Assembly (NCBI GenBank): GCA_043769295.1
Contig: JAYVJL010000011.1
Span: forward strand, 1-24,825
DNA length: 24,825 nt
Source of the DNA: Aalborgiella sp043769295
Lineage (GTDB): Bacteria > Pseudomonadota > Gammaproteobacteria > Burkholderiales > Burkholderiaceae_C
Direction of reading: 5' to 3'
Part shown: positions 1 to 8,800 of the stretch, one piece after another
Layout of the letters: every line of letters begins with the position of its first letter
Numbering within the stretch: the first letter of the stretch is position 1
The notes under the pieces: generated by a model
The model's input: only the letters and a program-made list of their open reading frames with translations
The model's database searches: none
Told to the model about the DNA's origin: nothing
Position numbers and translations under genes: made by a program

Positions 1-65
1 ACAGGGCTGCCCACGCCGCTCAGCAGCTCGCAGCAGTAATCGGCAAAGTCTTTGGAAACAGCCAT
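1..65 (-). CDS. TfoX-like N-terminal domain protein, 5' end only
   Basis: Reading leftwards from an ATG at 65-63, the open frame gives 21 residues beginning MAVSKDFADYCCELLSSVG and then runs off the window edge. This start resembles the N terminus of small TfoX/Sxy-type proteins, which usually begin with a short helix (xxFxxYxxELLxxxG) before an RRMFGG motif. That diagnostic motif would lie outside the window, so the call rests on a short resemblance. TfoX-family proteins are linked to competence regulation in some gammaproteobacteria; the single-domain members elsewhere have no firm role. The gene lies downstream of prmB on the same strand, with a dispersed repeat copy in the 73-base gap. 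Confidence 0.5.
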   Translation of the reverse strand, partial: MAVSKDFADYCCELLSGVGSP

Positions 66-86
66 CGTTGTTTAACACTCCAAAAT

Positions 87-140
87 ACTGCAAATTTAAT
101 AGCAGCTTAGGCAATAAATACGCCGGCTGGATGCCAATTC
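87..140 (+). repeat. Dispersed repeat, copy A (prmB stop / tfoX-like gap)
   Basis: Contains ATAGC-N12-AAATACGCC (ATAGC at 100-104) followed by GGCTGGATGCCAATT. The left hairpin arm is degenerate (ACTGC instead of GCTAT). The copy fills the gap between prmB and the upstream start of the TfoX-like gene, and its right end overlaps the TGA stop of prmB (complement of 139-141), so it may supply that stop codon. Confidence 0.8.
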
Positions 141-1053
141 AGGTGCTGAAAACGTCTGCCAGCGCCGTTTTGGTGATCAACAACACCGCATCTTCCCCTG
201 CACTGGTTTCCAGCCAAACCACCTCCAGCTCAGGAAACGCCTTTTCGAAAAAACGGCGTTCATTGCCGATTTCCAACACCATCACCGCGTGCTCGCTCAT
301 GTGGGCGGGCGCGTTGGCGAGCAGGCTGCGGATGAAGTCCATGCCGTCTTCGCCGCCAGCCAGGGCGAGTTCTGGCTCGGCTAGGTACTCGGCGGGCAGG
401 GCGGCCATGCTGGCGCTGTTGACGTAGGGGGGGTTGCACAAGACGAGATCGAAAACCTGGCCTTTCAGACCTGCCCAACTGTCCGATTCGACCAGGCTGA
501 TGCGGTCTTGCAGGCCGTGTTTGTCCACGTTGATGCGGGCGACGGCGAGGGCGTCGGTGGAGATGTCCGCGCCAACGACTGTAGTGTCTGGGTAGGTCAT
601 TGCCGCCAAAACCGTCAAACTGCCGTTGCCGGTACACAAATCGAGCACGCGCTCGGTGTGGGGGCCCAGCCAGTCGTCGAAGCTGCCGTCAGCCAAGAGT
701 TCCGCGATGAAGCTGCGCGGGACGATGGCCCGCTCGTCGATGTAGAAGGGGATGCCTTGCAGCCAAGCCTCCTGGGTGAGGTAGGCGGCGGGTTTTCGGG
801 TTTCGATTCTCGCTATGAATAACGCAGCACACTTGGCAATTAAATTGCCGGCTACAGGAAAATTAGCCATTGAATCCGGGTCGGTGTTCGGGTCTTCCAG
901 GCTGGAGTCGAGCGGCAAGCCGAGCTGCCAGAGCACCAGCCAGGCGGCTTCGTCAAAGGCGTTGGCTGTGCCGTGGCCGAAGGCGACACCGGCTGTCGTG
1001 AGCTGTTTGGCACCCGATTCGATGAGTTCCAGAACGGTAGATGTCGCGGTCAT
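139..1053 (-). CDS. prmB: Ribosomal protein L3 N5-glutamine methyltransferase PrmB
   Basis: A 304-residue SAM-dependent methyltransferase that modifies a glutamine side chain of ribosomal protein L3 in the cytoplasm. The glycine-rich SAM motif (VLDLCTGNGSL) is at about residues 136-146 and the catalytic NPPY motif, which binds the glutamine amide, is at 207-210. The N-terminal FGHGTANAFDEAAWLVLW segment and the YLTQEAWLQGIPFYIDERAIVPRS stretch (quoted in parts: YLTQEAWLQG, then FYIDERAIVPRS) are typical of PrmB rather than its paralogue PrmC. The ATG overlaps the dapE stop by 4 bases (ATGA), so translation is probably coupled to dapE. Oddity: residues about 62-81 are encoded by a diverged copy of the dispersed repeat, and the stop codon lies in a second copy. 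Confidence 0.93.
   Translation of the reverse strand: MTATSTVLELIESGAKQLTTAGVAFGHGTANAFDEAAWLVLWQLGLPLDSSLEDPNTDPDSMANFPVAGNLIAKCAALFIARIETRKPAAYLTQEAWLQGIPFYIDERAIVPRSFIAELLADGSFDDWLGPHTERVLDLCTGNGSLTVLAAMTYPDTTVVGADISTDALAVARINVDKHGLQDRISLVESDSWAGLKGQVFDLVLCNPPYVNSASMAALPAEYLAEPELALAGGEDGMDFIRSLLANAPAHMSEHAVMVLEIGNERRFFEKAFPELEVVWLETSAGEDAVLLITKTALADVFST
812..870 (+). repeat. Dispersed repeat, diverged copy inside prmB (copy I)
   Basis: GCTAT at 812-816, seven bases, then GCAGC at 824-828, then TTGGCAATTAAATTGCCGGCT to 853 and a right arm with AAATTAGCC. This is the whole architecture of the family with a one-base shift in the centre. It lies antisense to prmB and is translated as residues about 62-81. 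The translated peptide matches the one encoded by the dapE copy at 9 of 19 positions when the two are aligned without gaps, so it is probably an old insertion that has drifted. Confidence 0.65.
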
Positions 1054-2306
1054 GCGGAAATCTGACCTGTCTGCAAAGCGTGTTCCAGGTTCTCCAGCGT
1101 GCGGCGGTAGATGTTTTTGATGGGTTCAATGTCTGCGACCACGATGTGTTCGTCAATCTTGTGGATGGTGGCGTTGGGTGGGCCGCATTCAATGACTTGC
1201 TCGCAGATTTTGGAGATAAAACGACCGTCAGACGTGCCGCCGGTGGTGGACAGTTGCGTCTCTAGGCCGGTTTCAGCACGAATCGCGTCCTGCACGGCGT
1301 GGACCAAATCGCCGGGGCGGGTCAAAAACGGTAAACCACCGACGGTCCACTGCAGGTCAAAGTCCTGCCCAGCGACCAAGCCGGTAGAGGTAAGCAGGTC
1401 AACCAGGCGTTTTTGAAGCGATTCTGGGGTGGATTCGGTCGAAAAGCGGAAGTTGAAGTCGATCACGGCGTGACCGGGAATGACGTTGCTCGCACCGGTG
1501 CCGCTATGGAGGTTGCTGATTTGCCAAGTCGTTGCGGGGAAATAGTCGTTACCTGCGTCCCATTGAACGGCAACCAGTTGGGCCAGCGCGGGGGCGATTT
1601 TGTGGATCGGATTGGCGGCCAGATGGGGGTAGGCGATGTGGCCTTGCACGCCTTTGACGGTGAGCTTGCCGCTCATGGTGCCACGGCGGCCGTTTTTGAT
1701 CATGTCGCCGGTACGTTCCACCGAGGTCGGCTCGCCAACGATGCAGTAGTCCAGCTTTTCACCGCGCTCAGTGAGCCATTGGCACATGATGACCGTGCCA
1801 TCAACGGAGGGGCCTTCTTCGTCACTGGTGAGCAAAAAAGCCAATGATAGTGCAGGGTTGGGGTTGGCAGCCAGAAATTCTTCCACCGCAACCACGAAGG
1901 CGGCGATGGAGGTTTTCATGTCGCTGGCACCGCGCCCGTAGAGCTTGCCATCGCGGTGCGAGGGGGTGAAGGGGTCGCTGGTCCACTGGTCTAACGGGCC
2001 GGTGGGGACAACGTCGGTGTGGCCGGCGAATACCAGAAGTTTTTTTGCTATATTTTTAATAGCTGACGAGGCAATATATACGCCGGCTAGGGGCGAATTT
2101 GATGCTTTAAAATGACTTGAAGCCCCTGCAACTCGTTTCGCCCATAAATTGACCACCCTGAAGTCTGCCGGACCGCTTTCCACCGTTTCGCAGACAAAAC
2201 CCAAGGGCTTCAGCCGCTCGGCGATGATTTTCTGGCAATCGCCATCCAGCGGGGTGACGGAGGGGCGGGAGATGAGTTGCTCGGTAAGGTGCAGGGTTCG
2301 GTTCAT
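1050..2306 (-). CDS. dapE: Succinyl-diaminopimelate desuccinylase DapE
   Basis: Zinc peptidase-like (M20 family) enzyme that hydrolyses N-succinyl-LL-2,6-diaminopimelate to LL-diaminopimelate and succinate, for lysine and peptidoglycan. Metal and catalytic motifs are visible: FAGHTDVVP (about residues 93-101), GRGASDMK, TSDEEGPSVDGT, GGTSDGRFI and ATIHKIDEH near the C terminus. I chose the ATG at 2306 (MNRTLHLTEQL), which matches the family start; an in-frame GTG at 2333 would add nine unlike residues. With 418 residues it is about 40 longer than the usual ~375. Much of the excess is a ~28-residue block (about 60-88) between DFRVVNLWAKR and KLLVFAGHTDVVP that coincides with a dispersed repeat copy. 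Its stop overlaps the prmB start. Confidence 0.95.
   Translation of the reverse strand: MNRTLHLTEQLISRPSVTPLDGDCQKIIAERLKPLGFVCETVESGPADFRVVNLWAKRVAGASSHFKASNSPLAGVYIASSAIKNIAKKLLVFAGHTDVVPTGPLDQWTSDPFTPSHRDGKLYGRGASDMKTSIAAFVVAVEEFLAANPNPALSLAFLLTSDEEGPSVDGTVIMCQWLTERGEKLDYCIVGEPTSVERTGDMIKNGRRGTMSGKLTVKGVQGHIAYPHLAANPIHKIAPALAQLVAVQWDAGNDYFPATTWQISNLHSGTGASNVIPGHAVIDFNFRFSTESTPESLQKRLVDLLTSTGLVAGQDFDLQWTVGGLPFLTRPGDLVHAVQDAIRAETGLETQLSTTGGTSDGRFISKICEQVIECGPPNATIHKIDEHIVVADIEPIKNIYRRTLENLEHALQTGQISA
2047..2110 (+). repeat. Dispersed repeat, copy B inside dapE
   Basis: GCTAT (2047-2051), seven bases, ATAGC (2059-2063), twelve bases, ATATACGCC, GGCTA, then GCGAATTTGATGCTTTAAA. It lies antisense to dapE and is translated without a stop as residues about 66-87 of DapE, just before the conserved FAGHTD metal-ligand motif. 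The flanking family-conserved residues stay in frame on both sides. Confidence 0.9.
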
Positions 2307-2352
2307 CTTATCTACAAAAAGTACAGTGGGCACAGTGCGTGCGAATTCAGGG

Positions 2353-3492
2353 CTAGCTGAAATTGATGTGGGTGAAGGACGGTGCTTCGTACTCGTCTTT
2401 GGCTTCGACTTTGGGGGCCGCCGTACCGCCGGTGCCGGTGTTGTCCAGACGCCAGATCAGGTTGGTGGGCGAGTCGGAGTTGGCCAGGCCTTCGTCGCGC
2501 TCGATGACGTCGCTGATGATCATGCGTGCCAGGTCGTCCTCAAAGGTTTGCGAGCCTTCAGCCATGGACTTTTCCATCGCCTCTTTGACACCAAAAAAGT
2601 CGCCTTTGGCGATCATTTCAGCGACCAGCTGGGTGTTGAGCAAAATCTCGACAGCAGGCGCGCGGCTGCCCGCCTTGGTGCGGATCAGGCGCTGCGAGAC
2701 GATGGCTTTGAGCGTGGTGGACAGGTCGCTCAGCAGGTTGGGGCGCACTTCCACGGGGAAGAAGCTCAAAATCCGGTTCAGCGCGTGGTGGCTGTTGTTG
2801 GCGTGCAGGGTGGCGATGCACAAGTGGCCGGTCTGGGCGTAGGCTAGGGCGGCTTGCATGGTTTCACGGTCACGGATTTCGCCGATAAAGAACACGTCAG
2901 GCGCCTGACGCAGGCCGTTGCGCAGGGCTGTTTGCAGGGATTGGGTGTCGCCACCGACTTCACGCTGGTTGATGACCGATTTTTTCGGGGTGAAAAAGTA
3001 CTCAATCGGGTCTTCAACAGTCAGGATGTGGCCGGTCATGCGCTCGTTGCGGTAATCCAGCATGGACGCCAGCGTGGTGCTTTTACCGGCACCGGTGGCA
3101 CCCACCATCAAAATTAAACCAAGCTTTTCAACCACCAGTTTGGACAAAATCTCAGGCACATTGAGGGTGTGAAAAGCGGGAATGTCCAGTGGAATGTAGC
3201 GAATCACCGCCGCATAGGTACCGCGCTGGCGCATGGCGCTGATACGAAAGTTGCCGAGATCTTCAAATTTCAGGGCGATGTTGAGTTCGCCCGTTTCCTT
3301 CAGCTCTTCCATCTGCTTGCTGCTGATGACTTCTGCCAGCAAGTTGACCGGGGTGGTGGCATCCAGCACCTGGTTGTTGAAGGGCACACTCGTCCCGTTG
3401 ATTTTGATGAGCGCCGGCGCATGGGCCGATAAATAGACGTCGGACGCTTTTTTATCGACCATCAACTGAAAAATGCGTTTCATGGCGCTCAT
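2353..3492 (-). CDS. pilU: Type IV pilus retraction ATPase PilU (PilT/PilU family)
   Basis: Hexameric secretion-type ATPase acting at the inner-membrane base of type IV pili, helping PilT in retraction and twitching. In the 379-residue form: N-terminal PAS-like region 1-100, Walker A GATGAGKST at 131-139, Asp box TVEDPIEYF at about 158-166, Walker B FFIGEIRD at about 201-208 and His box TGHLCIATLHANN at 221-233. The C-terminal ANSDSPTNLIWRL stretch resembles PilU more than PilT. I chose the ATG at 3492: it has AAAGG seven bases upstream; the frame is open to 3561 but lacks family similarity there. It sits between dapD and dapE, splitting the lysine genes. PilT is the alternative name; pilT is normally elsewhere beside pilU. 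Confidence 0.88.
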   Translation of the reverse strand: MSAMKRIFQLMVDKKASDVYLSAHAPALIKINGTSVPFNNQVLDATTPVNLLAEVISSKQMEELKETGELNIALKFEDLGNFRISAMRQRGTYAAVIRYIPLDIPAFHTLNVPEILSKLVVEKLGLILMVGATGAGKSTTLASMLDYRNERMTGHILTVEDPIEYFFTPKKSVINQREVGGDTQSLQTALRNGLRQAPDVFFIGEIRDRETMQAALAYAQTGHLCIATLHANNSHHALNRILSFFPVEVRPNLLSDLSTTLKAIVSQRLIRTKAGSRAPAVEILLNTQLVAEMIAKGDFFGVKEAMEKSMAEGSQTFEDDLARMIISDVIERDEGLANSDSPTNLIWRLDNTGTGGTAAPKVEAKDEYEAPSFTHINFS

Positions 3493-3570
3493 GTGCGGGC
3501 CTTTATAGAGAGTTTGATGTGCGTGTTTGTACAGTGTGGCTGGTATGCGCAGCTTAGGCAACCCTACCGA

Positions 3571-4395
3571 TCAGTCACGCAACAGGTCGTTGATGCTGGT
3601 TTTGGAGCGGGTTTGCGCATCGACCTTTTTGACGATGACGGCGCAGTACAGGCTGTATTTGCCACCGGCTTTAGGCAGGTTGCCACTAACCACCACCGAG
3701 CCGCTGGGGACGCGACCATAGCTAACGGTGTCCAGCTCGCGGTCGTAAATCGGGGTGCTTTGGCCGATGTAGACGCCCATGCCGAGCACGGAGTTCTCTT
3801 CGACAATCACGCCTTCAACCACTTCAGAGCGGGCACCGATGAAGCAGTTGTCTTCAATGATGGTCGGGTTGGCTTGCATGGGCTCCAGCACGCCGCCAAT
3901 GCCGACGCCGCCGGACAAATGCACGTGTTTGCCGATCTGGGCGCAGGAGCCGACAGCGGCCCAGGTGTCCACCATGGTGCCTTCATCGACGTACGCGCCG
4001 ATGTTGACAAAACTGGGCATCAAAATCGCGCCTTTGGCGATGTAGCTGCCACGGCGCGCCACGGCGGGGGGAACCACGCGCACACCAGTGGCTCTGAGTT
4101 CGACCTCAGACAAATGGGCAAATTTGGTCGGCACTTTGTCGTAAAAAGCCAGATCGCCCGATTGCATCACTACGTTGTCTTTGAGGCGGAAGCTCAGCAA
4201 CACGGCCTTTTTGATCCATTGGTGGACGGTCCACACGCCCATGGACTCTTTGGTGGCCACGCGCAGTTGGCCGTTGTTCAGGTGGGCGATGACGTGTTCG
4301 ACGGCGTCAGTGACTTCAGCCGAAGCGTTGGTGATGGAGATGTTGGCGCGGTTGTCCCAAGCGGCGTCGATGATGTTTTGAAGTTGTTGTGTCAT
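3571..4395 (-). CDS. dapD: 2,3,4,5-tetrahydropyridine-2,6-dicarboxylate N-succinyltransferase DapD
   Basis: Transfers succinyl from succinyl-CoA to tetrahydrodipicolinate, giving N-succinyl-2-amino-6-ketopimelate, the substrate of DapC. The product has 274 residues, the same as the E. coli enzyme. It has the left-handed parallel beta-helix of hexapeptide repeats through the middle (VNIGAYVDEGTMVDTWAAVG, SGGVGIGGVLEPMQANP, CFIGARSEVVEGVIVEE), and ends with KYSLYCAVIVKKVDA. The ATG at 4395 (MTQQLQNIIDAAW) matches the family start; 26 further open codons upstream run into the dapC end and are not supported. No clear Shine-Dalgarno sequence is seen. It lies 61 bases after dapC and probably shares its transcript. 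Confidence 0.97.
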   Translation of the reverse strand: MTQQLQNIIDAAWDNRANISITNASAEVTDAVEHVIAHLNNGQLRVATKESMGVWTVHQWIKKAVLLSFRLKDNVVMQSGDLAFYDKVPTKFAHLSEVELRATGVRVVPPAVARRGSYIAKGAILMPSFVNIGAYVDEGTMVDTWAAVGSCAQIGKHVHLSGGVGIGGVLEPMQANPTIIEDNCFIGARSEVVEGVIVEENSVLGMGVYIGQSTPIYDRELDTVSYGRVPSGSVVVSGNLPKAGGKYSLYCAVIVKKVDAQTRSKTSINDLLRD

Positions 4396-4456
4396 TTTGT
4401 AAAAATCTGTTGTTATTTGATGAAAAAGAGGCAGAGGTGAAAAGGTGAGCGGCAGT

Positions 4457-5686
4457 TTATAAAGATTTGACAAATTGGACGATACGCTGCGCTGCTTCGA
4501 CGCACTCGGCGGTCGTTGCCACCAGCGCCATGCGTATGTAGTTGGCGCCCGGGTTCACCCCTGCAGCGTCGCGCGCCAAATAGCTGCCAGGCAACACAGT
4601 GACATTGTATTGGGCCAGCAATGCACGGGCAAAGGCGGCATCGTCTAAATGGAGTTTGTCAGGTATTTTGGCCCACAAGTAAAAACCAGCGTCGGGCAGT
4701 GCGACTTCCAGCACCTCGGCCAGCAGCGGCGTGACCTGCATGAACTTGTCGCGGTACAGGTCACGGTTGGCGACAACATGCGCTTCGTCGCTCCAGGCGG
4801 CGGTGCTGGCGGCTTGCACCACCAGGCTCATCGCACTGCCGTGGTAGGTGCGGTATAGCGCAAATTGTTTTATGATGACTGCGTCACCCGCCACAAAGCC
4901 GCTGCGCATGCCCGGCACGTTGCTGCGTTTGGACAGGCTGGTGAAGGAAACGATGTTTTTGAAATCGGTGCGGCCACATTGGGCGGCAGCTTCCAGACCG
5001 CCCAGCGGCGGCGGGGTGTCGTCACGGAAGTAGATTTCGCTGTAGCACTCGTCACTGGCGATGACAAAACCGTAGCGGTCGGACAGCGCAAACAGTTTTT
5101 TCCACTCCGCCAGCGGCATCACCGCACCGGCGGGGTTGCCGGGCGAGCAGACAAAGATCATCTGGGTGCGTTCCCAGATGGCGGCGGGGACGCAGTCCCA
5201 ATCGACGCCAAAGTTGCGTGCCGGGTCGCTGTTGACGTAATAGGGCTCCGCGCCCGCCAAAAGCGCCGCGCCTTCGTAGATTTGGTAGAAAGGGTTGGGG
5301 CAGACGACGATGGGCAGCTGGGTTACACCATCGGCAACCGTGGCTTGGGTAGGGTCGACGATGACCTGGGTGAAAGCAAACAAGGCTTCGCGTGAGCCGT
5401 TCACCGGCAGCACCTGGGTACTGGCGTCGACGTTTAAGCCGTAGCGGCGTTGCATCCAGGCAGCAAAAGCGGCACGTAGTTTGGGGCCACCCGCCGTGGC
5501 GGGGTAGGCGGCCAAGCCATCCAAAGCGCCAGAAAGGGCTGTTTTGATGAATTCTGGTGTCGCGTGTTTGGGTTCTCCAATGCCCAAACTGATGGGGCTG
5601 AAAGCTTGATTGGGGGTGACGCTGAGAAAGAGTTGTTTGAGCCGTTCAAAAGGATAGGGCTGCAATTTTGTAAGCAATGGATTCAT
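4457..5686 (-). CDS. dapC: Succinyldiaminopimelate transaminase DapC
   Basis: PLP-dependent class I/II aminotransferase that converts N-succinyl-2-amino-6-ketopimelate to N-succinyl-LL-diaminopimelate using glutamate. Visible fold-type I residues: VNGSREALF (about 95-103), SPGNPAG (181-187, with Asn184), the PLP-ring aspartate in IASDECYSEIYF (Asp212) and the Schiff-base lysine in SLSKRSNVPG (Lys253). RSGFVAGD follows. The 409-residue length fits the proteobacterial DapC group. The assignment as DapC rather than another aminotransferase is strengthened by adjacency to dapD and dapE. It is the first gene of the minus-strand run and diverges from smc. Confidence 0.93.
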   Translation of the reverse strand: MNPLLTKLQPYPFERLKQLFLSVTPNQAFSPISLGIGEPKHATPEFIKTALSGALDGLAAYPATAGGPKLRAAFAAWMQRRYGLNVDASTQVLPVNGSREALFAFTQVIVDPTQATVADGVTQLPIVVCPNPFYQIYEGAALLAGAEPYYVNSDPARNFGVDWDCVPAAIWERTQMIFVCSPGNPAGAVMPLAEWKKLFALSDRYGFVIASDECYSEIYFRDDTPPPLGGLEAAAQCGRTDFKNIVSFTSLSKRSNVPGMRSGFVAGDAVIIKQFALYRTYHGSAMSLVVQAASTAAWSDEAHVVANRDLYRDKFMQVTPLLAEVLEVALPDAGFYLWAKIPDKLHLDDAAFARALLAQYNVTVLPGSYLARDAAGVNPGANYIRMALVATTAECVEAAQRIVQFVKSL

Positions 5687-5836
5687 AGCGTGTGATTATC
5701 CCGCCAAGTCGGACCTTTTTGGGATGGTGCCTCGGGTAAAATCCGCTTTTACACGGTGCTGGCGGGACGAAAAAGCGCTAGAGCGGTTCTATACCGGTGT
5801 TATATATGGAGTCAGTGTTCATTTACAGGGATCGCA
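5687..5836. promoter_or_regulatory. Divergent dapC / smc intergenic region with inverted repeat
   Basis: This 150-base stretch must carry promoters for both directions. On the plus strand GTAAAA-TCCGC-TTTTAC (5736-5752) is a perfect 6-bp inverted repeat that includes a TAAAAT hexamer, a plausible -10 element or an operator; no convincing -35 box is seen at the right distance. On the minus strand GATAAT lies just upstream of dapC and may be its -10 element. Between 5756 and 5836 the smc frame is open but unlike the family, so it is treated as leader. The exact promoters are guesses. Confidence 0.35.
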
Positions 5837-8800
5837 GTGCGTCTTTCTTCCATCAAGTTATCCGGGTTCAAGTCTTTTGCGGAACCCACCACCTTTCATC
5901 TACCAGGTCAACTGGTGGGTGTGGTCGGCCCCAACGGTTGCGGCAAGTCCAACATCATGGATGCCGTGCGTTGGGTGCTGGGGGAAAGCCGCGCCTCGGA
6001 ACTGCGTGGCGAGTCGATGCAGGACGTTATTTTCAACGGCACCACCACCCGCAAGCCGTCCAGCCGCTCCAGCGTGGAATTGGTTTTTGAGAACAACGAC
6101 CACCGCGCGGGCGGCCAATGGAGCCAATTCCCTGAAATCGCCGTCAAACGGGTGCTGACACGCGACGGCAATTCCAGCTACTACATCAACAACCAGTCGG
6201 TACGCCGGCGCGACGTGCAGGACGTGTTTTTGGGCACCGGTTTGGGTCCACGTGCTTACGCGATCATCGGGCAGGGCACGATCAGCCGCATCATTGAGTC
6301 CAAACCCGAAGAGTTGCGCCTGTTTCTGGAAGAAGCCGCTGGCGTTTCCAAATACAAAGAGCGTCGCCGCGAGACGGAAAACCGTCTGTCTGACACCCGC
6401 GAAAATCTCACGCGAGTGGACGACATCCTGCGCGAGCTGAACACCAACCTGGACAAGCTGGAAAAACAGGCCGAAGTTGCGCAAAAGTACAACAAGTTGC
6501 AAGCCGATGTGACGCTGAAGCAGCAGCAGCTGTGGTTTTTAAAGCGCGCCGAGAGTGAAGCCGATCAAGCCAAAGTCAAGGCCGATGCACTGCAGGCGAC
6601 CAACGACCTGGAAAGCCGCGTTGCCGACCTGCGCCACATTGAGTCCGAACTGGAAACCATCCGCCAAGCGCATTATGCGGCGGGCGACCAAGTCAACCAA
6701 TCCCAAGGACGCTTGTATGAAGCCAGCGCCGAGGTGGGTCGCCTGGAAGCTGAAATCCGCTTTGTGGTGGAAGGCCGCCAGCGTGTCGAGCAGCGCCTGA
6801 ACACCCTCAAAGAGCAAACGACACAGTGGACCATGCGCAAAGACCAGGCGCTGCAAGAGTCAGAAACACTGGCCGAAAAAGGGCTGGATGCGGACGAAAA
6901 AGAGGAATTGCTGAGCGCCCAGGTGGAAGAACAAGCCGGCCTATTGCCTGAGCTGGAAGAAGCCCTGCGTCAGGCGCAAAACAAAGCCAATGAGCAGCGC
7001 AGCAGCGTGGGCCAGGTGCAGCAGCAAATTCAGGTGCTGGCGGCGGATCAGCGCAATATTGAAGACCAATCGCGGCAACTGAACACGCGCCATGAGCGTT
7101 TGACCATCGACCGCAATGCGTTATCTGCCCCGGATGAACAGCGTTTGGCGAACCTGCAAACCCAGCTGGCCAGCGCACAAGAAGCGCAGCAAGAGGCGCA
7201 AGCGCGTTTGCACGAGTTGCAGGACGTGGTGCCGCAGCTGGACGATGCACGTCGGACACAGCAGCAGTTTGTCAATACCGAGTCCCGCAAACACGCCGAG
7301 CTGTCAGCCCGCATGGACGCCTTGAAGGCCCTGCAAGACAAGGTCAAGACCGACTGCAAGCTCAAGCCCTGGCTGGCCAAGCATGGCTTGGAAGGCATGG
7401 CAGGCCTATGGAGCAAGATTCATATCGAACAAGGCTGGGAAAACGCCCTCGAAGGTGCGCTGCGTGAGCGGTTGGGTGCGCTGGAAGTGTCGCGTCTGGA
7501 CATGGTGCGCGGCTTTTTGGGCACAACGGGCGCGGATGCGCCGCCTGCGAAACTGGCTTTTTATAGCCCACCACAGGCTGGTTTGCCGAGCCCTGCCAGC
7601 GCTTTGCCGCGTTTGGCCGACTTACTGCGTTTGCATGATGCGGGTCAAAAAGCACTGTTGAACGATTGGTTGCACGGCTGCTATACCGCGCTGACGTTTG
7701 AAGAAGCGCTCGCGAACCGTACCCAACTGCAGGCGGGTGAGGTGATTTACGTTAAATCGGGTCACGCTGTCACCAGTTACAGTGTGAGTTTTTACGCCCC
7801 TGATTCAGAGCAGGCCGGTATGCTGGCGCGGGCGCAAGAGATTGAGAGTTTGGACAAGCAGCTCCGGGCACAGGTGTTGATTGGTGAAGAATCACGCTCG
7901 GCGCTGATTCGGGCCGAGGCGGCTTATATGGACGCCTCCAGCCGCTTGGCGACCTTGCGCCGCGAGGCGGCAGAAGGTCAAACCCGCACCCACAATATGC
8001 AGGTTGAAGCTTTGCGCATGAGCCAGTTGGCCGAGCAAACCCGCGCCCGCAGCGACCAGATCAACATCGATTTGGCGGAGATCAATGCACAGCTCGAAGA
8101 GCTGCAAGAGCGCCGGGTCACGGCTGAAGGCCGCTTTGAAGAGCTGGACATGCAGTTGGCCGACACCCAAGAGCGCCATGCGCAGTTGGGCGACCACGTC
8201 ATCAGCGCAGAGCGCAAACTGGCCGAATGCCGTGAACAACAACGCAGTCTGGAGCGTTCAGCGCAGGAAGCGACTTTTGCCAAACGGACCTTGCAAGCAC
8301 GCTTGGCAGAATTGCAGCGGGCGATTGAAACGGCCACGCAGCAAACGCTGTCTATCAGCTCCGAAGAGCAGATCGCCACAGATGAGTTGGGCCGCTTGAG
8401 TGCGGTGGCCGCGCAAACGGGCTTGCAAACAGCCTTGTTTACCAAATTAGAGCGTGAAGCCGCTTTGGCTGCGACGCGCAGTGAATACGACGACCTGACC
8501 ACCAAGCTGCGCGCCACTGACGAGCGCCGTCTGCAGCTGGAGCGCGAGTTGGAACCGTTGCGACTGCGTTTGACTGACTTTGCCTTGAAAGAGCAAGCCG
8601 CACGGCTGGGATTGGAGCAATACAGCCAACTGCTGCTGGATGCGCAGGCGGATATGGCGGCTGTTGAGTTGTCCATCAGGGACGGCAATGTGCGCTTGAC
8701 GGGTTTGCAATCCGAGATTGACCGTTTCAACCGTGAAGTTGCCGCCTTGGGTGCGGTCAACCTGGCTGCACTGGATGAGTTGGCGGCAGCCCGTGAGCGT

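Noticed and set aside
3493..4440. Long plus-strand open frame of 315 codons opposite dapD
   Set aside because: It is a His/Asp-rich mirror of dapD, whose own frame is conserved and of normal length.
5785..5820. CCGGTGTTATATATGG upstream of smc as another repeat copy
   Set aside because: It shares a few AT-rich and CCGG letters with the dapE copy, but the ATAGC-N12-AAATACGCC spacing and the hairpin arm are absent.
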